Assembly: GCF_016894445.1 (NCBI RefSeq)
Contig: NZ_CP056775.1
Location: forward strand, 4,404,001-4,468,000
Source: Dyadobacter sandarakinus
GTDB taxonomy: Bacteria > Bacteroidota > Bacteroidia > Cytophagales > Spirosomataceae
Direction: 5' to 3'
DNA: 64,000 bases
The translations under genes were made by a program, and so were the position numbers. This document shows positions 37,379 to 47,213 of this stretch, piece by piece. Below the pieces are notes generated by a model. That model made no database searches. It worked only from the letters and a program-made list of their open reading frames with translations, and was not told where the DNA came from. Position 1 is the stretch's first letter, and every line of letters starts with the position of its first letter.

Positions 37379-38287
37379 ATGGAACAATACCTCGGTATAG
37401 ACGTAGGCGGTACTAACGTAAAAATGGGGATCGTTGACGCTACGGATGGCAGAATATCAAATTTTTACAGTCACGATACCGCCAGCTGGCGTAGTTCAGG
37501 GCACTTTATAGAGCGGTTGGGTGATGCAATTGCCTTACAGCTTGTTGAATATCCGGAAGTTAAAAAAGTGGGAATCGGAGTTCCCGGACTTACCACCCGC
37601 GACCGGACTACCCTGATCGAGATCACCGCCATTCCGGAAATAGACGGTATCGCCATTGTTCCAGACCTGAAAACAAGATTTCCGAATCACGACTTTTTTC
37701 TCGAAAATGATGCCAATGCAGCTGCTTTGGGCGAGTACTACTTTGGCGAAGACAAGCTTCCTGAGGACTACATTTTCGTGACGCTGGGTACCGGTATCGG
37801 CGGCGCGGCGATTATTGATAAAAAAGTGTTCAAAGGCGGCGGCGGAAATGCAATGGAGCCCGGCCACGTGCCCAGCAAAAACGGTAAGGTGCTGGAACGC
37901 AACATCGGTAAGAAAGAGTTGCTGGATATGGCCAACAACATGCGCGCCAACTATACCGGAAAAACGGTCCTTCCATCCGACGGCACAATCTCAACCACAG
38001 GACTTGTAGCCGCAGCAGCAGGCGGCGACGAGCTCGCCAAACAGATTTTCTTCGAAATGGGATACCTCCTGGGAGAAGGTCTCGTATCAATGGTCCGTAT
38101 ACTCGATATTACAACTATTTTGATCGGAGGCGGGATTTCTGCTTCTTTTGAATATATCTTGCCAGCCATTAACGATCGGTTTAAATACTGGCTGACGCCG
38201 TATTATCTGAAAACGATAAGTATAAAAAGAGCCACCCTGGCCAATGATGCAGGGTTGCTTGGAGCTGCATCGTTGTGCTTTGACTAA
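37379..38287 (+). CDS. ROK-family sugar kinase (glucokinase-like)
   Basis: 302 aa. The phosphate-binding DVGGTNVK is at 8-15, the catalytic Asp111 in ENDANAAALGEY, and the second phosphate motif LGTGIGG at 136-142. After EPGHV (160-164) the usual ROK zinc motif CxCGxxGCxE is missing: the segment reads PSKNGKVLERNIGKKEL and has no Cys. Likely phosphorylates glucose or a related sugar. The glycosyltransferase gene follows 41 bp later, perhaps co-transcribed. Confidence 0.9.
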   Translation: MEQYLGIDVGGTNVKMGIVDATDGRISNFYSHDTASWRSSGHFIERLGDAIALQLVEYPEVKKVGIGVPGLTTRDRTTLIEITAIPEIDGIAIVPDLKTRFPNHDFFLENDANAAALGEYYFGEDKLPEDYIFVTLGTGIGGAAIIDKKVFKGGGGNAMEPGHVPSKNGKVLERNIGKKELLDMANNMRANYTGKTVLPSDGTISTTGLVAAAAGGDELAKQIFFEMGYLLGEGLVSMVRILDITTILIGGGISASFEYILPAINDRFKYWLTPYYLKTISIKRATLANDAGLLGAASLCFD

Positions 38288-38328
38288 CGTGCAATCCATA
38301 CTGAACGCAATAAAGATTTTAGGTCCTG

Positions 38329-39039
38329 ATGAAATTATCGGTAATTGTTCCTGCTTACAATGAAGAGAAAACGATTTGGAAAGTACTGGAAAAGCTTAAA
38401 TCCGTAGAGCTGATAGGCGGTTTTCAGAAGGAGATCGTCGTTGTTAACGATTGCTCCACAGACAATACCGAGAACGTCGCCAGCCGTTTTATCATGGAAA
38501 ATCCGTTGCTGGAAATAAGCTATTTCCGGCATGAGTACAATCAGGGAAAAGGTGCTGCCCTGCACACCGGCATCCGCCGTGCTACGGGCGACTATATTAT
38601 TGTACAGGATGCCGACCTGGAATACGATCCCGAAGAGTTCAACATTCTGCTGAAACCTGTAATTGATGGCTATGCAGACGTGGTTTACGGTTCGCGGTTC
38701 ATGGGTGGTAATGCACACCGGATCCTGTTTTTCTGGCATACGATCGGGAACAAGTTCCTGACGTTCCTGAGCAATATGTGCACCAACCTCAACCTGACCG
38801 ACATGGAAACATGTTACAAGCTGTTCCGGGCGGATTTGCTTAAAAAACTCACTTTGCACGAAAAACGCTTCGGCTTCGAGCCGGAAGTTACAGCCAAAAT
38901 ATCCAGGGTTCCGAAAATCCGCATTTATGAAGTAGGGGTTTCGTACTACGGCCGGACCTACGAAGAGGGTAAGAAAATTAACTGGAAAGACGGTTTCCGC
39001 GCATTGTACTGCATTGTACGGTACGGATTGTTTGGGTAA
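38329..39039 (+). CDS. Family 2 glycosyltransferase (dolichyl-phosphate-mannose synthase-like)
   Basis: 236 aa GT-A enzyme. N-terminal SVIVPAYNEEKTIWKVL, VVNDCSTDNT at 38-47, the donor-metal motif DAD at 94-96 (QDADLEYDPEEF) and the acceptor-side METCYKLFR are visible. No C-terminal membrane spans, so a soluble DPM1-like enzyme that may glycosylate polyprenyl phosphate. A long terminator follows directly. Confidence 0.93.
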   Translation: MKLSVIVPAYNEEKTIWKVLEKLKSVELIGGFQKEIVVVNDCSTDNTENVASRFIMENPLLEISYFRHEYNQGKGAALHTGIRRATGDYIIVQDADLEYDPEEFNILLKPVIDGYADVVYGSRFMGGNAHRILFFWHTIGNKFLTFLSNMCTNLNLTDMETCYKLFRADLLKKLTLHEKRFGFEPEVTAKISRVPKIRIYEVGVSYYGRTYEEGKKINWKDGFRALYCIVRYGLFG

Positions 39040-39064
39040 AACAGGTTTTTCCTTCCATTGATCT

Positions 39065-39110
39065 AAAAGCAAGAGCCGGCCTGTGATGACACGGGCCGGC
39101 TCTTGCTTTT
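39065..39110. terminator. Strong bidirectional terminator
   Basis: Arms AAAAGCAAGAGCCGGCC (39065-39081) and GGCCGGCTCTTGCTTTT (39094-39110), 17 perfect pairs extended by further pairs towards an ATGA tetraloop. It separates the GT2 gene from the convergent esterase gene. Confidence 0.92.
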
Positions 39111-39119
39111 GATCGGTAC

Positions 39120-41123
39120 TTACTTTTTTAGCAACTTCCTGCTCATTGTAATTCCGTTTTTCTGAATCAGCGATACAATGTAAATGCCAGCCGGTAATGC
39201 CGATAAATTGAGCCGCAAGCTGGTTTGCGCCACCAATGCTTTGCTTTGCACACCCTGCCCTTTTGCATTGGCCAGTGTCACGGTGCCTGTGGTGGGATTA
39301 CGAAAACTGATTTCCAGCTGCTCTGCTGCCGGATTAGGGTATATCTGCCAGACCAGATCCTGCTGCGAAGGTTCAACCGACAGCAAGGGAGCCGTTTTGA
39401 TGGTATCCGTCATAATGACCGACTCAGCGGCAGCACTAAATCCCTGGATACGATAGATATACGTAACATCCGGTACCACATCCTTGTCTTCATAGGCAAG
39501 TGTAGCGGCATTGAAGTTTCCTAATTGGGAAAACCCGGTTTCATCCTCCGCTTTGCGTTCGAGCACGTAGGTATCCGCCCCGGAAGATGCCCAGGTGACA
39601 TTGACCGTGGAAAAAAGATTTTCCTTAGCTTCAAAAACAGAAAAAACAAGCGGTGCGGCAATCGGTACTTCCTGAAATGAAAATGCACCCAGCCCTCTGC
39701 TGTTTTTCAGAAAAGGACCATAGTAGACGCGGACTTTCTCCCCTTTGTAGGCAGGCAGGTAGGTGAGCTTTTCAGCCGAGGTACCTGCCGCTACTTTCAG
39801 CCTGACAATATTTCCCTGGGCTGTTCCCGAAAGTATTCCGGCAGACCGTGTTTCGTCTCCATCAAAGAAGTAAACGTCGCGCAGGCTTTTGGTGAATTTG
39901 ACATTATTAACATCATCCATGAGCGTATCAGCCGGCCATTTCAGTGTTTGCAGACTGTCGTACATGAGCGTGATTTCATCTCTTTTGTCCGAGGTGTAGT
40001 AAATTTTTCTGACATCCGGACATGCTGTATTCGGGTCATTGACAGAGCGGTAGATGGTATTTGCAAAGTAGTTGTAAAACCTCTTTCCAAGCTCCTGGTA
40101 GCCCTTGATATCATAATGGATCCCGTCAAAGTACGGCAGGCCCATCACATTGAAATGATCCGTTTTTTCATACGTATACTTGGTTTTCCGCTGAAATTCG
40201 CGGATAGTACCGGCATAATAGTAAGGGTTGAACAACACAGGGATCTGAACGACAATGTATTTTTCAACTTGCGGATAATCACCCCGCCAGTAATTATAAA
40301 GCTTGTCGTACTGGGCCTGGTAGTTCTGAATGTTTTCCAATGCTTCCTGTTCGCCCTGGTACCAGATAAATGCCCGGATCCGCGTCGGGCTGGCTACTTT
40401 AATGCGGCGGTACAGCAGGCCGTACAGGGATGAATTGGCGATGTCGTTTGCATTCCGGTCTACATGGCCGGCGATGTACGATCCTGGCAATGCACCATTG
40501 ATCACGCAGGTAGGAATGCTATCATTTTCCAGGATCAGGCGCTGCATTTCCACACTCCATGCGCCTGCATACGGCCACGACCAGTTGGATGCAATCCAGA
40601 GCGTGTCGCCAAAACCTACATTGGGGCTGGCGTCGGGCATACGGGCGATGGTACGTGCATACTTGCTCGACCAGTTCCCGAAATGTACCGCGGCTGCATT
40701 GGATTGCCCGCTGATCACGTAAAAGTCTCCCGCCACTACTTCTGTCCGCTTTACAACAAGTACAGAATCCGCTTCTTTACACGCATACACCTCAAAGTCG
40801 TAGTCGGCCATTTCGGCTTTGATCCTGGGGTTGAGCTGGAAGGTGGCGGAAGATGCAGTTCCATAATTAAGCCTCACACTGTCATAAGCCACCTGCTCCT
40901 TGTTACGGTAAGTTACCACGGACATGTGGTCCCAGCCGGCCGCTTCAATTATTCCTGCAATTGGTACAGTGGCTGTATCATTGTCGCTCCGCGCGTACAA
41001 TTGAAAATCACGGGGCAGCTGATTGAAAACAACAGCGTAAAAGCGTTGTGCGAAGGTGTTTCCCGCACATAAAACCCATAATGCTGCCATGCAGCCGATT
41101 TTTGTAAAATTCATTTCATTCAA
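39120..41123 (-). CDS. T9SS-exported sialate O-acetylesterase-like protein
   Basis: 667 aa. A signal peptide (about 1-25, ending NTFAQ) precedes an SGNH-type carbohydrate esterase: the nucleophile Ser141 in ISGQSNAAA, WYQGEQE around 254-260 and the Asp333/His336 pair in YFDGIHYD. A fibronectin-III-like module (VTWASSGADTYVLERKAEDE) follows near 515-575, then the type A T9SS sorting domain IYPNPAAEQLEISF to GIYIVSLIQKNGITMSRKLL. It probably removes acetyl groups from extracellular glycans or sialic acids. Surface-anchored or released. Confidence 0.92.
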   Translation of the reverse strand: MNEMNFTKIGCMAALWVLCAGNTFAQRFYAVVFNQLPRDFQLYARSDNDTATVPIAGIIEAAGWDHMSVVTYRNKEQVAYDSVRLNYGTASSATFQLNPRIKAEMADYDFEVYACKEADSVLVVKRTEVVAGDFYVISGQSNAAAVHFGNWSSKYARTIARMPDASPNVGFGDTLWIASNWSWPYAGAWSVEMQRLILENDSIPTCVINGALPGSYIAGHVDRNANDIANSSLYGLLYRRIKVASPTRIRAFIWYQGEQEALENIQNYQAQYDKLYNYWRGDYPQVEKYIVVQIPVLFNPYYYAGTIREFQRKTKYTYEKTDHFNVMGLPYFDGIHYDIKGYQELGKRFYNYFANTIYRSVNDPNTACPDVRKIYYTSDKRDEITLMYDSLQTLKWPADTLMDDVNNVKFTKSLRDVYFFDGDETRSAGILSGTAQGNIVRLKVAAGTSAEKLTYLPAYKGEKVRVYYGPFLKNSRGLGAFSFQEVPIAAPLVFSVFEAKENLFSTVNVTWASSGADTYVLERKAEDETGFSQLGNFNAATLAYEDKDVVPDVTYIYRIQGFSAAAESVIMTDTIKTAPLLSVEPSQQDLVWQIYPNPAAEQLEISFRNPTTGTVTLANAKGQGVQSKALVAQTSLRLNLSALPAGIYIVSLIQKNGITMSRKLLKK

Positions 41124-41144
41124 AACTTTTTAGACCCAACCTCC

Positions 41145-42377
41145 TCAGCGAGCGCCCGGCACATTTATAGCAGCAGGCTGTTCCTCTTTTTCCGACAATA
41201 ACCAATGCTCATCAAACATCGTCAGGAACCACAATGCCATAATTACGGGCAGCGAGTATTTATCCCACGACAGCTGAGCCTTACCCAGCAGCAGCGTATT
41301 GACTACAAACATCCAGGATGCCAGGTTGAAACCCGGCGAAATAAACCGCATCAGCGTAACCAGCATCAGTATTCCGAAGCAAACCTGTTTTACAAAACCC
41401 TGAATACCTATGGTCATAAAAAGCTGGTCAACATAGCCCAGGTATGGCCAGGTAAAGTAGGGATTATGCGCCTGCCTGGCAGGAAAAAATACTACGATGG
41501 CACTGATTATTAACAATAATATTACAAAAAGACGTGGATATTTGCGTGGATAGCTGATGAAGTAAGAAGCTTTACGCGTGAAAAGGACTTCCGGTATCAC
41601 ATAATACACAGCCAGGCAAACGCATGCATACAGCACAAAACCAAAGTTGTACTGTACCAGCTTGTCCGAATCATAATGCTGCTCCGCCATCACTGCCGCA
41701 GGAGCAGGACCTTTCCAGAGCAAAACCCAGGGTACAATGCTGAGTACGGCTATGGCATAGTAAATCCAGGTCCGGTTCTGCAGAGCCCGGCCGATCAAAA
41801 GTTGTACGCTCCTGGTTTTTTCAATGTTCCCCAGCAACTCATAACCCACAATAGCCGCCGGAAAAGCGAGCATATACTGCCTGCTGCTGACGGCCAGAAT
41901 GAAAAACAAAGCTGCCCAGAAATGTTTGTGGCGGATGTACGCTACAATTCCAGAGAGCACAAAAATCCACGCAAAAATATCGGTGTAGTAGTACACGCTG
42001 CACAGGTAGTAATTGGGGAAGATCATTAATCCTGCCAGGCAAAGCCAGTACCGGCGCGATTGCGCGGGACTACTCCATACGAACACCATCAGCAGCAGGA
42101 AGCTGGTTACGAAAGTCAGCAGCCGCAGGTACTGAATGTTTTCTCCAAATAAATGGATGACCCATCCACCCAGCATAAAAGGTACCGGGGTGTTGAGCTC
42201 ATTGTAACTTTGCAGCAGGTGAATGGAAGGCAGCGGCTCGGAACTGAAATATACCGCCGTAGGCAGGTAGTGAAATTCGTCCTGGTACAGGGGCCCGGTA
42301 AACTGCTCTTTCAGGAAAAAAACAAGGATAAAAAGCGCAAGCAGGAATAGCGTCGTGTATAACTTTCTGGGTTGCAT
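41145..42377 (-). CDS. GT-C-type multi-span membrane glycosyltransferase (ALG10/DIE2-like)
   Basis: 410 aa with about 10 to 12 membrane spans. The first lumenal or periplasmic loop carries the acidic pair in GPLYQDEFHYLPTAVYF, as in polyprenyl-phosphate-sugar-dependent GT-C enzymes; SSRQYMLAFPAAIVGYE and NPYFTWPYLGYVDQ are reminiscent of ALG10. Family placement is by impression only. Context with murB, a GT2 enzyme and gmd suits envelope glycan work. Confidence 0.65.
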   Translation of the reverse strand: MQPRKLYTTLFLLALFILVFFLKEQFTGPLYQDEFHYLPTAVYFSSEPLPSIHLLQSYNELNTPVPFMLGGWVIHLFGENIQYLRLLTFVTSFLLLMVFVWSSPAQSRRYWLCLAGLMIFPNYYLCSVYYYTDIFAWIFVLSGIVAYIRHKHFWAALFFILAVSSRQYMLAFPAAIVGYELLGNIEKTRSVQLLIGRALQNRTWIYYAIAVLSIVPWVLLWKGPAPAAVMAEQHYDSDKLVQYNFGFVLYACVCLAVYYVIPEVLFTRKASYFISYPRKYPRLFVILLLIISAIVVFFPARQAHNPYFTWPYLGYVDQLFMTIGIQGFVKQVCFGILMLVTLMRFISPGFNLASWMFVVNTLLLGKAQLSWDKYSLPVIMALWFLTMFDEHWLLSEKEEQPAAINVPGAR

Positions 42378-42386
42378 AGGAGTTGT

Positions 42387-43403
42387 TTAAACCAAATTCA
42401 CCTCGGCATTCAGCTGAATGCCAAATTGCTGTTTTACCGACGACTGGATTTTCCGGGACAGCGCAATAAGGTCTTCTCCCCTCCCGCCTCCGTAATTGAC
42501 CAGCACCAGCGCCTGCCGCTCGTGCACGCCTATGGCACCCTCGCGATAGCCTTTCCAGCCGGCCTTTTCGATAAGCCAGCCTGCCGGGACTTTCACATTT
42601 CCATTTTCCAGCGGATAGCCCGGCATGTCAGGAAAAAGTGCTTTTGATTTTTCATAATCTTCCCGCGTTATCTCGGGATTTTTGAAAAAGCTACCTGCAT
42701 TGCCGATTACGGCGGGATCGGGGAGCTTGCTGCGGCGGATATGCATGACGGCCTCACTGACTGCTTTCAAAGAGAGTTCAGTGACGCCCATGGTCTCCAA
42801 AGTTTTTTGTATGTCACCGTATTCTACATGAAATTCGGGCTTCCGGCTCAGTCTGAAAGTAGCGGCGGTAATAATGTACCGGTCTTTCAGCTCATGCTTG
42901 AAAATACTCTCGCGATAGCCAAACCGGCACTCGGAGGCCGAAAAAATACGGAGCTCTCCGCTGTCAAGCGATACAGCCTCTACGGTTTCGATTACATCTT
43001 TTACCTCCACCCCGTAGGCGCCGATATTCTGCATGGGTGCCGCACCCACAGTCCCCGGAATGAGCGACAGGTTTTCAATGCCTGCCAGATTGTGGTTTAC
43101 ACAATACATGACGAAGCTGTGCCAGCCCTCGCCTGCCCCTGCTTTCAGCCAGACTGTCTCGTTTGTTTCTTTTACTGCTTCAATGCCCCTGATATCCGGC
43201 TGAATAACGAGTGCATTGATATCGCGTGTCAGCAGTACATTGCTGCCGCCGCCCAGAACAAATTTTGGAAAATCCTTCCACCGGGCATCCCGAAGGAGGC
43301 TTGTGAGCTCACCGGCGGAGGTTACTCTGGCATAGTAGCGGGCTTCCGCTTCAAGCCCGAAGGTGTTGAGGTTGGTGAGCGGAAAATGGGACAATACCTG
43401 CAT
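42387..43403 (-). CDS. murB: UDP-N-acetylenolpyruvoylglucosamine reductase
   Basis: 338 aa FAD enzyme that makes UDP-N-acetylmuramate for peptidoglycan. Visible are NLNTFGLEAEARYYARV, the FAD loop VLGGGSNVLL, IPGTVGAAPMQNIGAYGVE, the Arg/Tyr site CRFGYRESIFK and the catalytic Ser in GNAGSFFKNP. The late ALVNYG-type segment is LVLVNYGGGRGEDL. The length and inserts match type I MurB. The GT-C gene begins 9 bp after its stop. Confidence 0.97.
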   Translation of the reverse strand: MQVLSHFPLTNLNTFGLEAEARYYARVTSAGELTSLLRDARWKDFPKFVLGGGSNVLLTRDINALVIQPDIRGIEAVKETNETVWLKAGAGEGWHSFVMYCVNHNLAGIENLSLIPGTVGAAPMQNIGAYGVEVKDVIETVEAVSLDSGELRIFSASECRFGYRESIFKHELKDRYIITAATFRLSRKPEFHVEYGDIQKTLETMGVTELSLKAVSEAVMHIRRSKLPDPAVIGNAGSFFKNPEITREDYEKSKALFPDMPGYPLENGNVKVPAGWLIEKAGWKGYREGAIGVHERQALVLVNYGGGRGEDLIALSRKIQSSVKQQFGIQLNAEVNLV

Positions 43404-43516
43404 GAAAATCGGCTTAAACTGTGGTAAAGTTAGGTATTACATCGAAAAATTACGTGTTATGGTGAATCATCCGATTTTGTTTAAGTTTGTAGGCATAGGA
43501 AGACGGATTCAGGAAT

Positions 43517-44086
43517 ATGACGCTGGAAAAGAAATTTTTGTGGGCCCTGCATCTTGGTGTGATCATACTTTCGGGTTGCAGCAGGAAAGCTGCCGTAAGC
43601 TCCTTGGGTTCGGATTACAATGAAAACCTCTCGGCCGTGAGGCCCCGCTTTGAATATGTAGAGCCGGTTGTTGGTAAAAAAAGCGAAGCACCGGCCGCCC
43701 CGGTGAACAAGCCAGCCCCGGCAGCCAATCTCGACAAGCCTCTGTACATTAATAAAAAACTGGATACCGCCCTGGATACCATGGCGCGGCAGAACAAGGC
43801 GATACGCTACATCAATGGTTTCAGGATACAGATTTATGTAGGCAATGTACGGCAGGAAGCCGAAGGCGCTAAAACGTACGTTTATCAGTTTTTCCCCGAT
43901 CTGAATCCTTACATTTCGTACTCGCAGCCAACCTACCGCGTGAAAGTAGGCGACTTCATCTATCGCAGTGATGCAGAGCAATATCTCGAACTGATCCGTG
44001 ATCAATATTCCTCAGCGGTAATCCTTCCCGACAGGGTGGACATTAAAAGAAGCCTCATGGTAAGTCTTCCTTCTGAAAGTAATTAA
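43517..44086 (+). CDS. SPOR-domain-like lipoprotein
   Basis: 189 aa. A lipobox LSGC with the modifiable Cys21 follows a hydrophobic signal. A Pro/Ala-rich linker (about 55-75) leads to a C-terminal domain with [19 protein letters not shown] and [23 protein letters not shown], the repeat pattern of SPOR peptidoglycan-binding domains. Likely anchored in the outer membrane, binding denuded glycan strands. Confidence 0.82.
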   Translation: MTLEKKFLWALHLGVIILSGCSRKAAVSSLGSDYNENLSAVRPRFEYVEPVVGKKSEAPAAPVNKPAPAANLDKPLYINKKLDTALDTMARQNKAIRYINGFRIQIYVGNVRQEAEGAKTYVYQFFPDLNPYISYSQPTYRVKVGDFIYRSDAEQYLELIRDQYSSAVILPDRVDIKRSLMVSLPSESN

Positions 44087-44153
44087 AGTCTGTTACATTG
44101 CTGATTCACTAAAACCGGATAAAGTCTATCCACATATACATACCAGCACATTT

Positions 44154-45266
44154 ATGAAAAAAGCCCTAATTACCGGAATTACCGGCCAGGACGGTTCTTA
44201 CCTTGCTGAACTTCTTCTGGAAAAAGGATATGAAGTGCACGGCATCAAGCGCCGCAGCTCGTTGTTCAACACGCAGCGCATTGACCATATTTATGAAGAT
44301 CCGCACGAGAAAAACATACGTTTCAGGCTGCATTACGGTGATCTGAGCGACTCTACCAACATCATCCGCATCATCCAGGAAGTTCAGCCTGACGAAATTT
44401 ATAACCTGGGTGCCATGTCGCACGTGCAGGTAAGCTTTGAAGAACCCGAGTACACCGCCAACGTGGATGGAATCGGCACATTGCGTATCCTGGAAGCCGT
44501 GCGCCTCCTCGGCCTGACCAAGAAAACCAAGATATACCAGGCATCTACCTCCGAGCTGTACGGACTTGTGCAGGAAGTGCCCCAATCAGAACGTACACCG
44601 TTTTATCCCCGGTCGCCTTATGCGGTGGCTAAACTTTACGGCTACTGGATTACGGTGAACTACCGGGAGGCTTATGATATGTTTGCGGTAAACGGGATTT
44701 TGTTCAACCACGAGTCGCCGCTCCGGGGTGAAACTTTCGTAACCCGCAAAATCACCCGTGCCGTAGCCAGGATTGCCCTGGGATTACAGGATAAAATATA
44801 CCTTGGCAACCTGGATGCCCAGCGCGACTGGGGACATGCCAAGGATTTCGTGGAGGCAATGTGGCTGATTTTACAGCAGGATGTTCCCGAAGACTTTGTG
44901 ATTGCGACGGGTGTTACTACCCGCATCCGTGATTTTGTAAAAATGGCATTTGCAGAGGTAGGGATTGAGGTAGAATTCAGCGGAACCGACGTTGATGAGA
45001 TTGCCAGGGTAGTAAAGTGCAGTCATCCCGATTTCCAGATTGAAACCGGCCGGGAGGTAGTGGCGGTAGATCCGCGTTATTTCCGCCCTACCGAGGTGGA
45101 GCTGCTGATCGGTGATCCTACCAAGTCCATGACAAAGCTGGGCTGGAAACCAAAATACGACCTGAAAGCCCTGGTACAGGATATGGTGGCTGCGGATGTT
45201 CTTTTATTCAGGAAAGACAGATTGCTCGAAAGCAGCGGTCACCGGGTCCCCAACTATTACGAATAA
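44154..45266 (+). CDS. gmd: GDP-mannose 4,6-dehydratase
   Basis: 370 aa extended SDR. The NADP motif [15 protein letters not shown] is at the N-terminus, with [38 protein letters not shown] and the catalytic [30 protein letters not shown] is the GDP-mannose-specific segment. The product GDP-4-keto-6-deoxymannose feeds GDP-fucose, rhamnose or perosamine; no follow-up enzyme is adjacent. Confidence 0.96.
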   Translation: MKKALITGITGQDGSYLAELLLEKGYEVHGIKRRSSLFNTQRIDHIYEDPHEKNIRFRLHYGDLSDSTNIIRIIQEVQPDEIYNLGAMSHVQVSFEEPEYTANVDGIGTLRILEAVRLLGLTKKTKIYQASTSELYGLVQEVPQSERTPFYPRSPYAVAKLYGYWITVNYREAYDMFAVNGILFNHESPLRGETFVTRKITRAVARIALGLQDKIYLGNLDAQRDWGHAKDFVEAMWLILQQDVPEDFVIATGVTTRIRDFVKMAFAEVGIEVEFSGTDVDEIARVVKCSHPDFQIETGREVVAVDPRYFRPTEVELLIGDPTKSMTKLGWKPKYDLKALVQDMVAADVLLFRKDRLLESSGHRVPNYYE

Positions 45267-45273
45267 GCACAAA

Positions 45274-45301
45274 AAAAGTCCCGGCCAGCGCCGGGACTTT
45301 T
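45274..45301. terminator. Bidirectional terminator between gmd and the thioredoxin gene
   Basis: Perfect 12-bp stem AAAAGTCCCGGC / GCCGGGACTTTT with a 4-nt loop CAGC and an A-rich flank. Confidence 0.9.
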
Positions 45302-45322
45302 GATTTTTATAGTGGAACGGGA

Positions 45323-45787
45323 TTATGCTCCCGGCACTTTCTTGATAGACTTTGCAATTTTGATCAGTTCCTCAGGGCGCTGATACCCGATCACCTGGCG
45401 TACGATCTTGCCATCAGGATCAATAAAAAATAACGTTGGATAACCTTCCAGCGGGTATTTGGCTGCCAGTGCAGGTCCTTCGCCGCTTTCCATATCAAAC
45501 TTTACATTGATAAAGTTCTTGTTAAAAACATCAGCCACATCGGTTCTTGTAAAAACGTTTTTCTGCAACATCTTGCAAGGTCCGCACCAGGTTGTATAGG
45601 CATCAAAAAAAATCACTTTCTTTTCGGCTTTGGCTTTTTTCAGGATTGATGCCCAGGAGGCTTCCATAAACTGAATGCCTGTTTCTTTACCGGCCACCTC
45701 TTTCCTGCCTTTGTCAGCCGCATGTACCGCAGTAACACTGAATACGGCAAGAGCCATCAGGAGACACCATTTTTTAAGAATTCCCAT
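45323..45787 (-). CDS. Exported thioredoxin-fold protein
   Basis: 154 aa from the ATG at 45787, with a signal peptide ending VHAAD. The redox site is WCGPCK (Cys68, Cys71), and the cis-Pro lies in GYPTLFFIDPDG. The CGPC motif points to a reducing thioredoxin-like role in the periplasm (DsbD or cytochrome maturation type) and not to a DsbA-like oxidase. Stand-alone gene, divergent from engB. Confidence 0.9.
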   Translation of the reverse strand: MGILKKWCLLMALAVFSVTAVHAADKGRKEVAGKETGIQFMEASWASILKKAKAEKKVIFFDAYTTWCGPCKMLQKNVFTRTDVADVFNKNFINVKFDMESGEGPALAAKYPLEGYPTLFFIDPDGKIVRQVIGYQRPEELIKIAKSIKKVPGA

Positions 45788-45962
45788 TTTCAAATCAAGT
45801 TTCGGTTTCAACTTACTATTAACGAAAATACCTGATTGTTTTGTTCAATACAATGTTTGATACCAAACAAAATACAGGTGTGACAAGTGTACCATATTGG
45901 TTTTTTCAGGATCGTGTAAAAAAGAAAAAGTAACTTCGCACAGATACCAACGTCTAAATACC

Positions 45963-46571
45963 ATGAAAATTCAGGATGCGCATTATGTAATGAGCAATTC
46001 GGATTTCCTTAAATGTCCGCCGCCAACCCTGCCGGAATATGCATTTATAGGACGCTCGAATGTGGGAAAATCGTCGCTCATCAACATGCTGACTGACAAA
46101 AAATCCCTGGCAAAGACATCACAGCAACCCGGAAAAACGCAGCTGATCAACCATTTTCTGATCAACCAGGAATGGTACCTCGTGGACCTTCCCGGCTATG
46201 GCTATGCCAAAGTGAGCAAGGTAGAGCGCGAAAAATGGGAAAAAATGATCCATGATTACCTGTATAACCGTGAAAACCTGATCTGCACGTTCGTTTTGAT
46301 CGATATCCGTCACAGCGCGCTGGCGGTCGACCTTGAATTCATGGAGGCACTGGGCGAGGCAGGTATCCCTTTTCACGTAATTTTCACCAAAGCTGACAAG
46401 CTGAAACCCAGCCAGGCAGCCAGCCAGGTAGCGGCTTACAATGCTAAAATGCAGGAAACCTGGGACGAGGTCCCGCCTATGTTTATTACTTCCGCCGAAA
46501 AGCGCGAGGGAGCAGAGGCGGTGCTCCAAACAATAGAAAATTATAACCGTACGTTTCAGAAGACAAATTGA
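45963..46571 (+). CDS. engB: Ribosome biogenesis GTPase EngB/YihA/YsxC
   Basis: 202 aa from the ATG at 45963 (an upstream in-frame start would add 22 residues without family resemblance). P-loop GRSNVGKSS (30-38), G2 region with KTSQQPGKTQLINHF, G3 DLPGYGYAKV (75-84) and G4 TKADKL are all standard. It acts in 50S subunit assembly. Confidence 0.96.
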   Translation: MKIQDAHYVMSNSDFLKCPPPTLPEYAFIGRSNVGKSSLINMLTDKKSLAKTSQQPGKTQLINHFLINQEWYLVDLPGYGYAKVSKVEREKWEKMIHDYLYNRENLICTFVLIDIRHSALAVDLEFMEALGEAGIPFHVIFTKADKLKPSQAASQVAAYNAKMQETWDEVPPMFITSAEKREGAEAVLQTIENYNRTFQKTN

Positions 46572-46577
46572 ACGGGG

Positions 46578-46609
46578 TTTGGTTAGCGGGCAATCTTTAC
46601 GTTATTTTG
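46578..46609 (+). promoter_or_regulatory. Candidate promoter for the DUF5606 gene
   Basis: TTTG at 46578-46581 and TATTTTG at 46603-46609, one base short of TAnnTTTG, with a 21-base spacer. The start codon is 56 bases downstream. Confidence 0.35.
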
Positions 46610-46664
46610 CGCAAAAATTTGAGTACGAGCCTGTCCAAACAAAAAACATTAAAGCAATAAAAGG

Positions 46665-47150
46665 ATGAGTGATAAAGTAGAGAATACCGGAATGGATTTG
46701 TTGAAGGAAATTGCAAATGTTTCCGGAAAAGGCGGCCTTTTCCGCATTCTTAAACCCAGCCGGGCGGGTGTTATTGTGGAAAGTCTGGACGAAAAACACG
46801 AGAAATCGCTGATCGGTCCTACGGCAAGAGTTTCAGTTTTGAAAGACGTGTCCATTTTTACAGATGGTGCTGAAGAATCCGTAGCCTTGTCGGATGTGTT
46901 TCTGACCATTCGTGAGCAACATGGCGAAGAAGTTGACATTCAGGTAAAATCGGCATCAGACAAGGAACTGATCGAGTTTCTGGATGGGGTATTGCCTGAA
47001 TTTGACCGTACCAAAGTGTATGTATCCGACATCAAGAAGGTAATTACCTGGTACAATCTGCTGTCCAAACACCTTCCTGAGCTGTTTGTAGCCTCTGAAA
47101 CGGAAGAAGCCTCTCCCGAAACAACGACGGACGAAGCTGAGCAAGCCTGA
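46665..47150 (+). CDS. DUF5606 protein
   Basis: 161 aa cytoplasmic protein. The core (about 8-135) has MDLLKEIANVSGKGGLFRIL, the RNA- or protein-binding-like small beta segment KPSRAGVIVESLDEK, and ITWYNLLSKHLPEL. An acidic Glu/Thr-rich tail ends it. The family is restricted to Bacteroidota and has no assigned role. It is followed by a terminator before the DeoC-like gene. Confidence 0.85.
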   Translation: MSDKVENTGMDLLKEIANVSGKGGLFRILKPSRAGVIVESLDEKHEKSLIGPTARVSVLKDVSIFTDGAEESVALSDVFLTIREQHGEEVDIQVKSASDKELIEFLDGVLPEFDRTKVYVSDIKKVITWYNLLSKHLPELFVASETEEASPETTTDEAEQA

Positions 47151-47171
47151 TCCCTTTAAAAGCATATGTGT

Positions 47172-47198
47172 AAAACCCTGTCAGCCGGCAGGGTTTTT
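47172..47198 (+). terminator. Intrinsic terminator after the DUF5606 gene
   Basis: Perfect stem AAAACCCTG (47172-47180) / CAGGGTTTT (47189-47197) followed by T and A residues. Confidence 0.8.
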
Positions 47199-47213
47199 AT
47201 TTTAAACCGCCTT

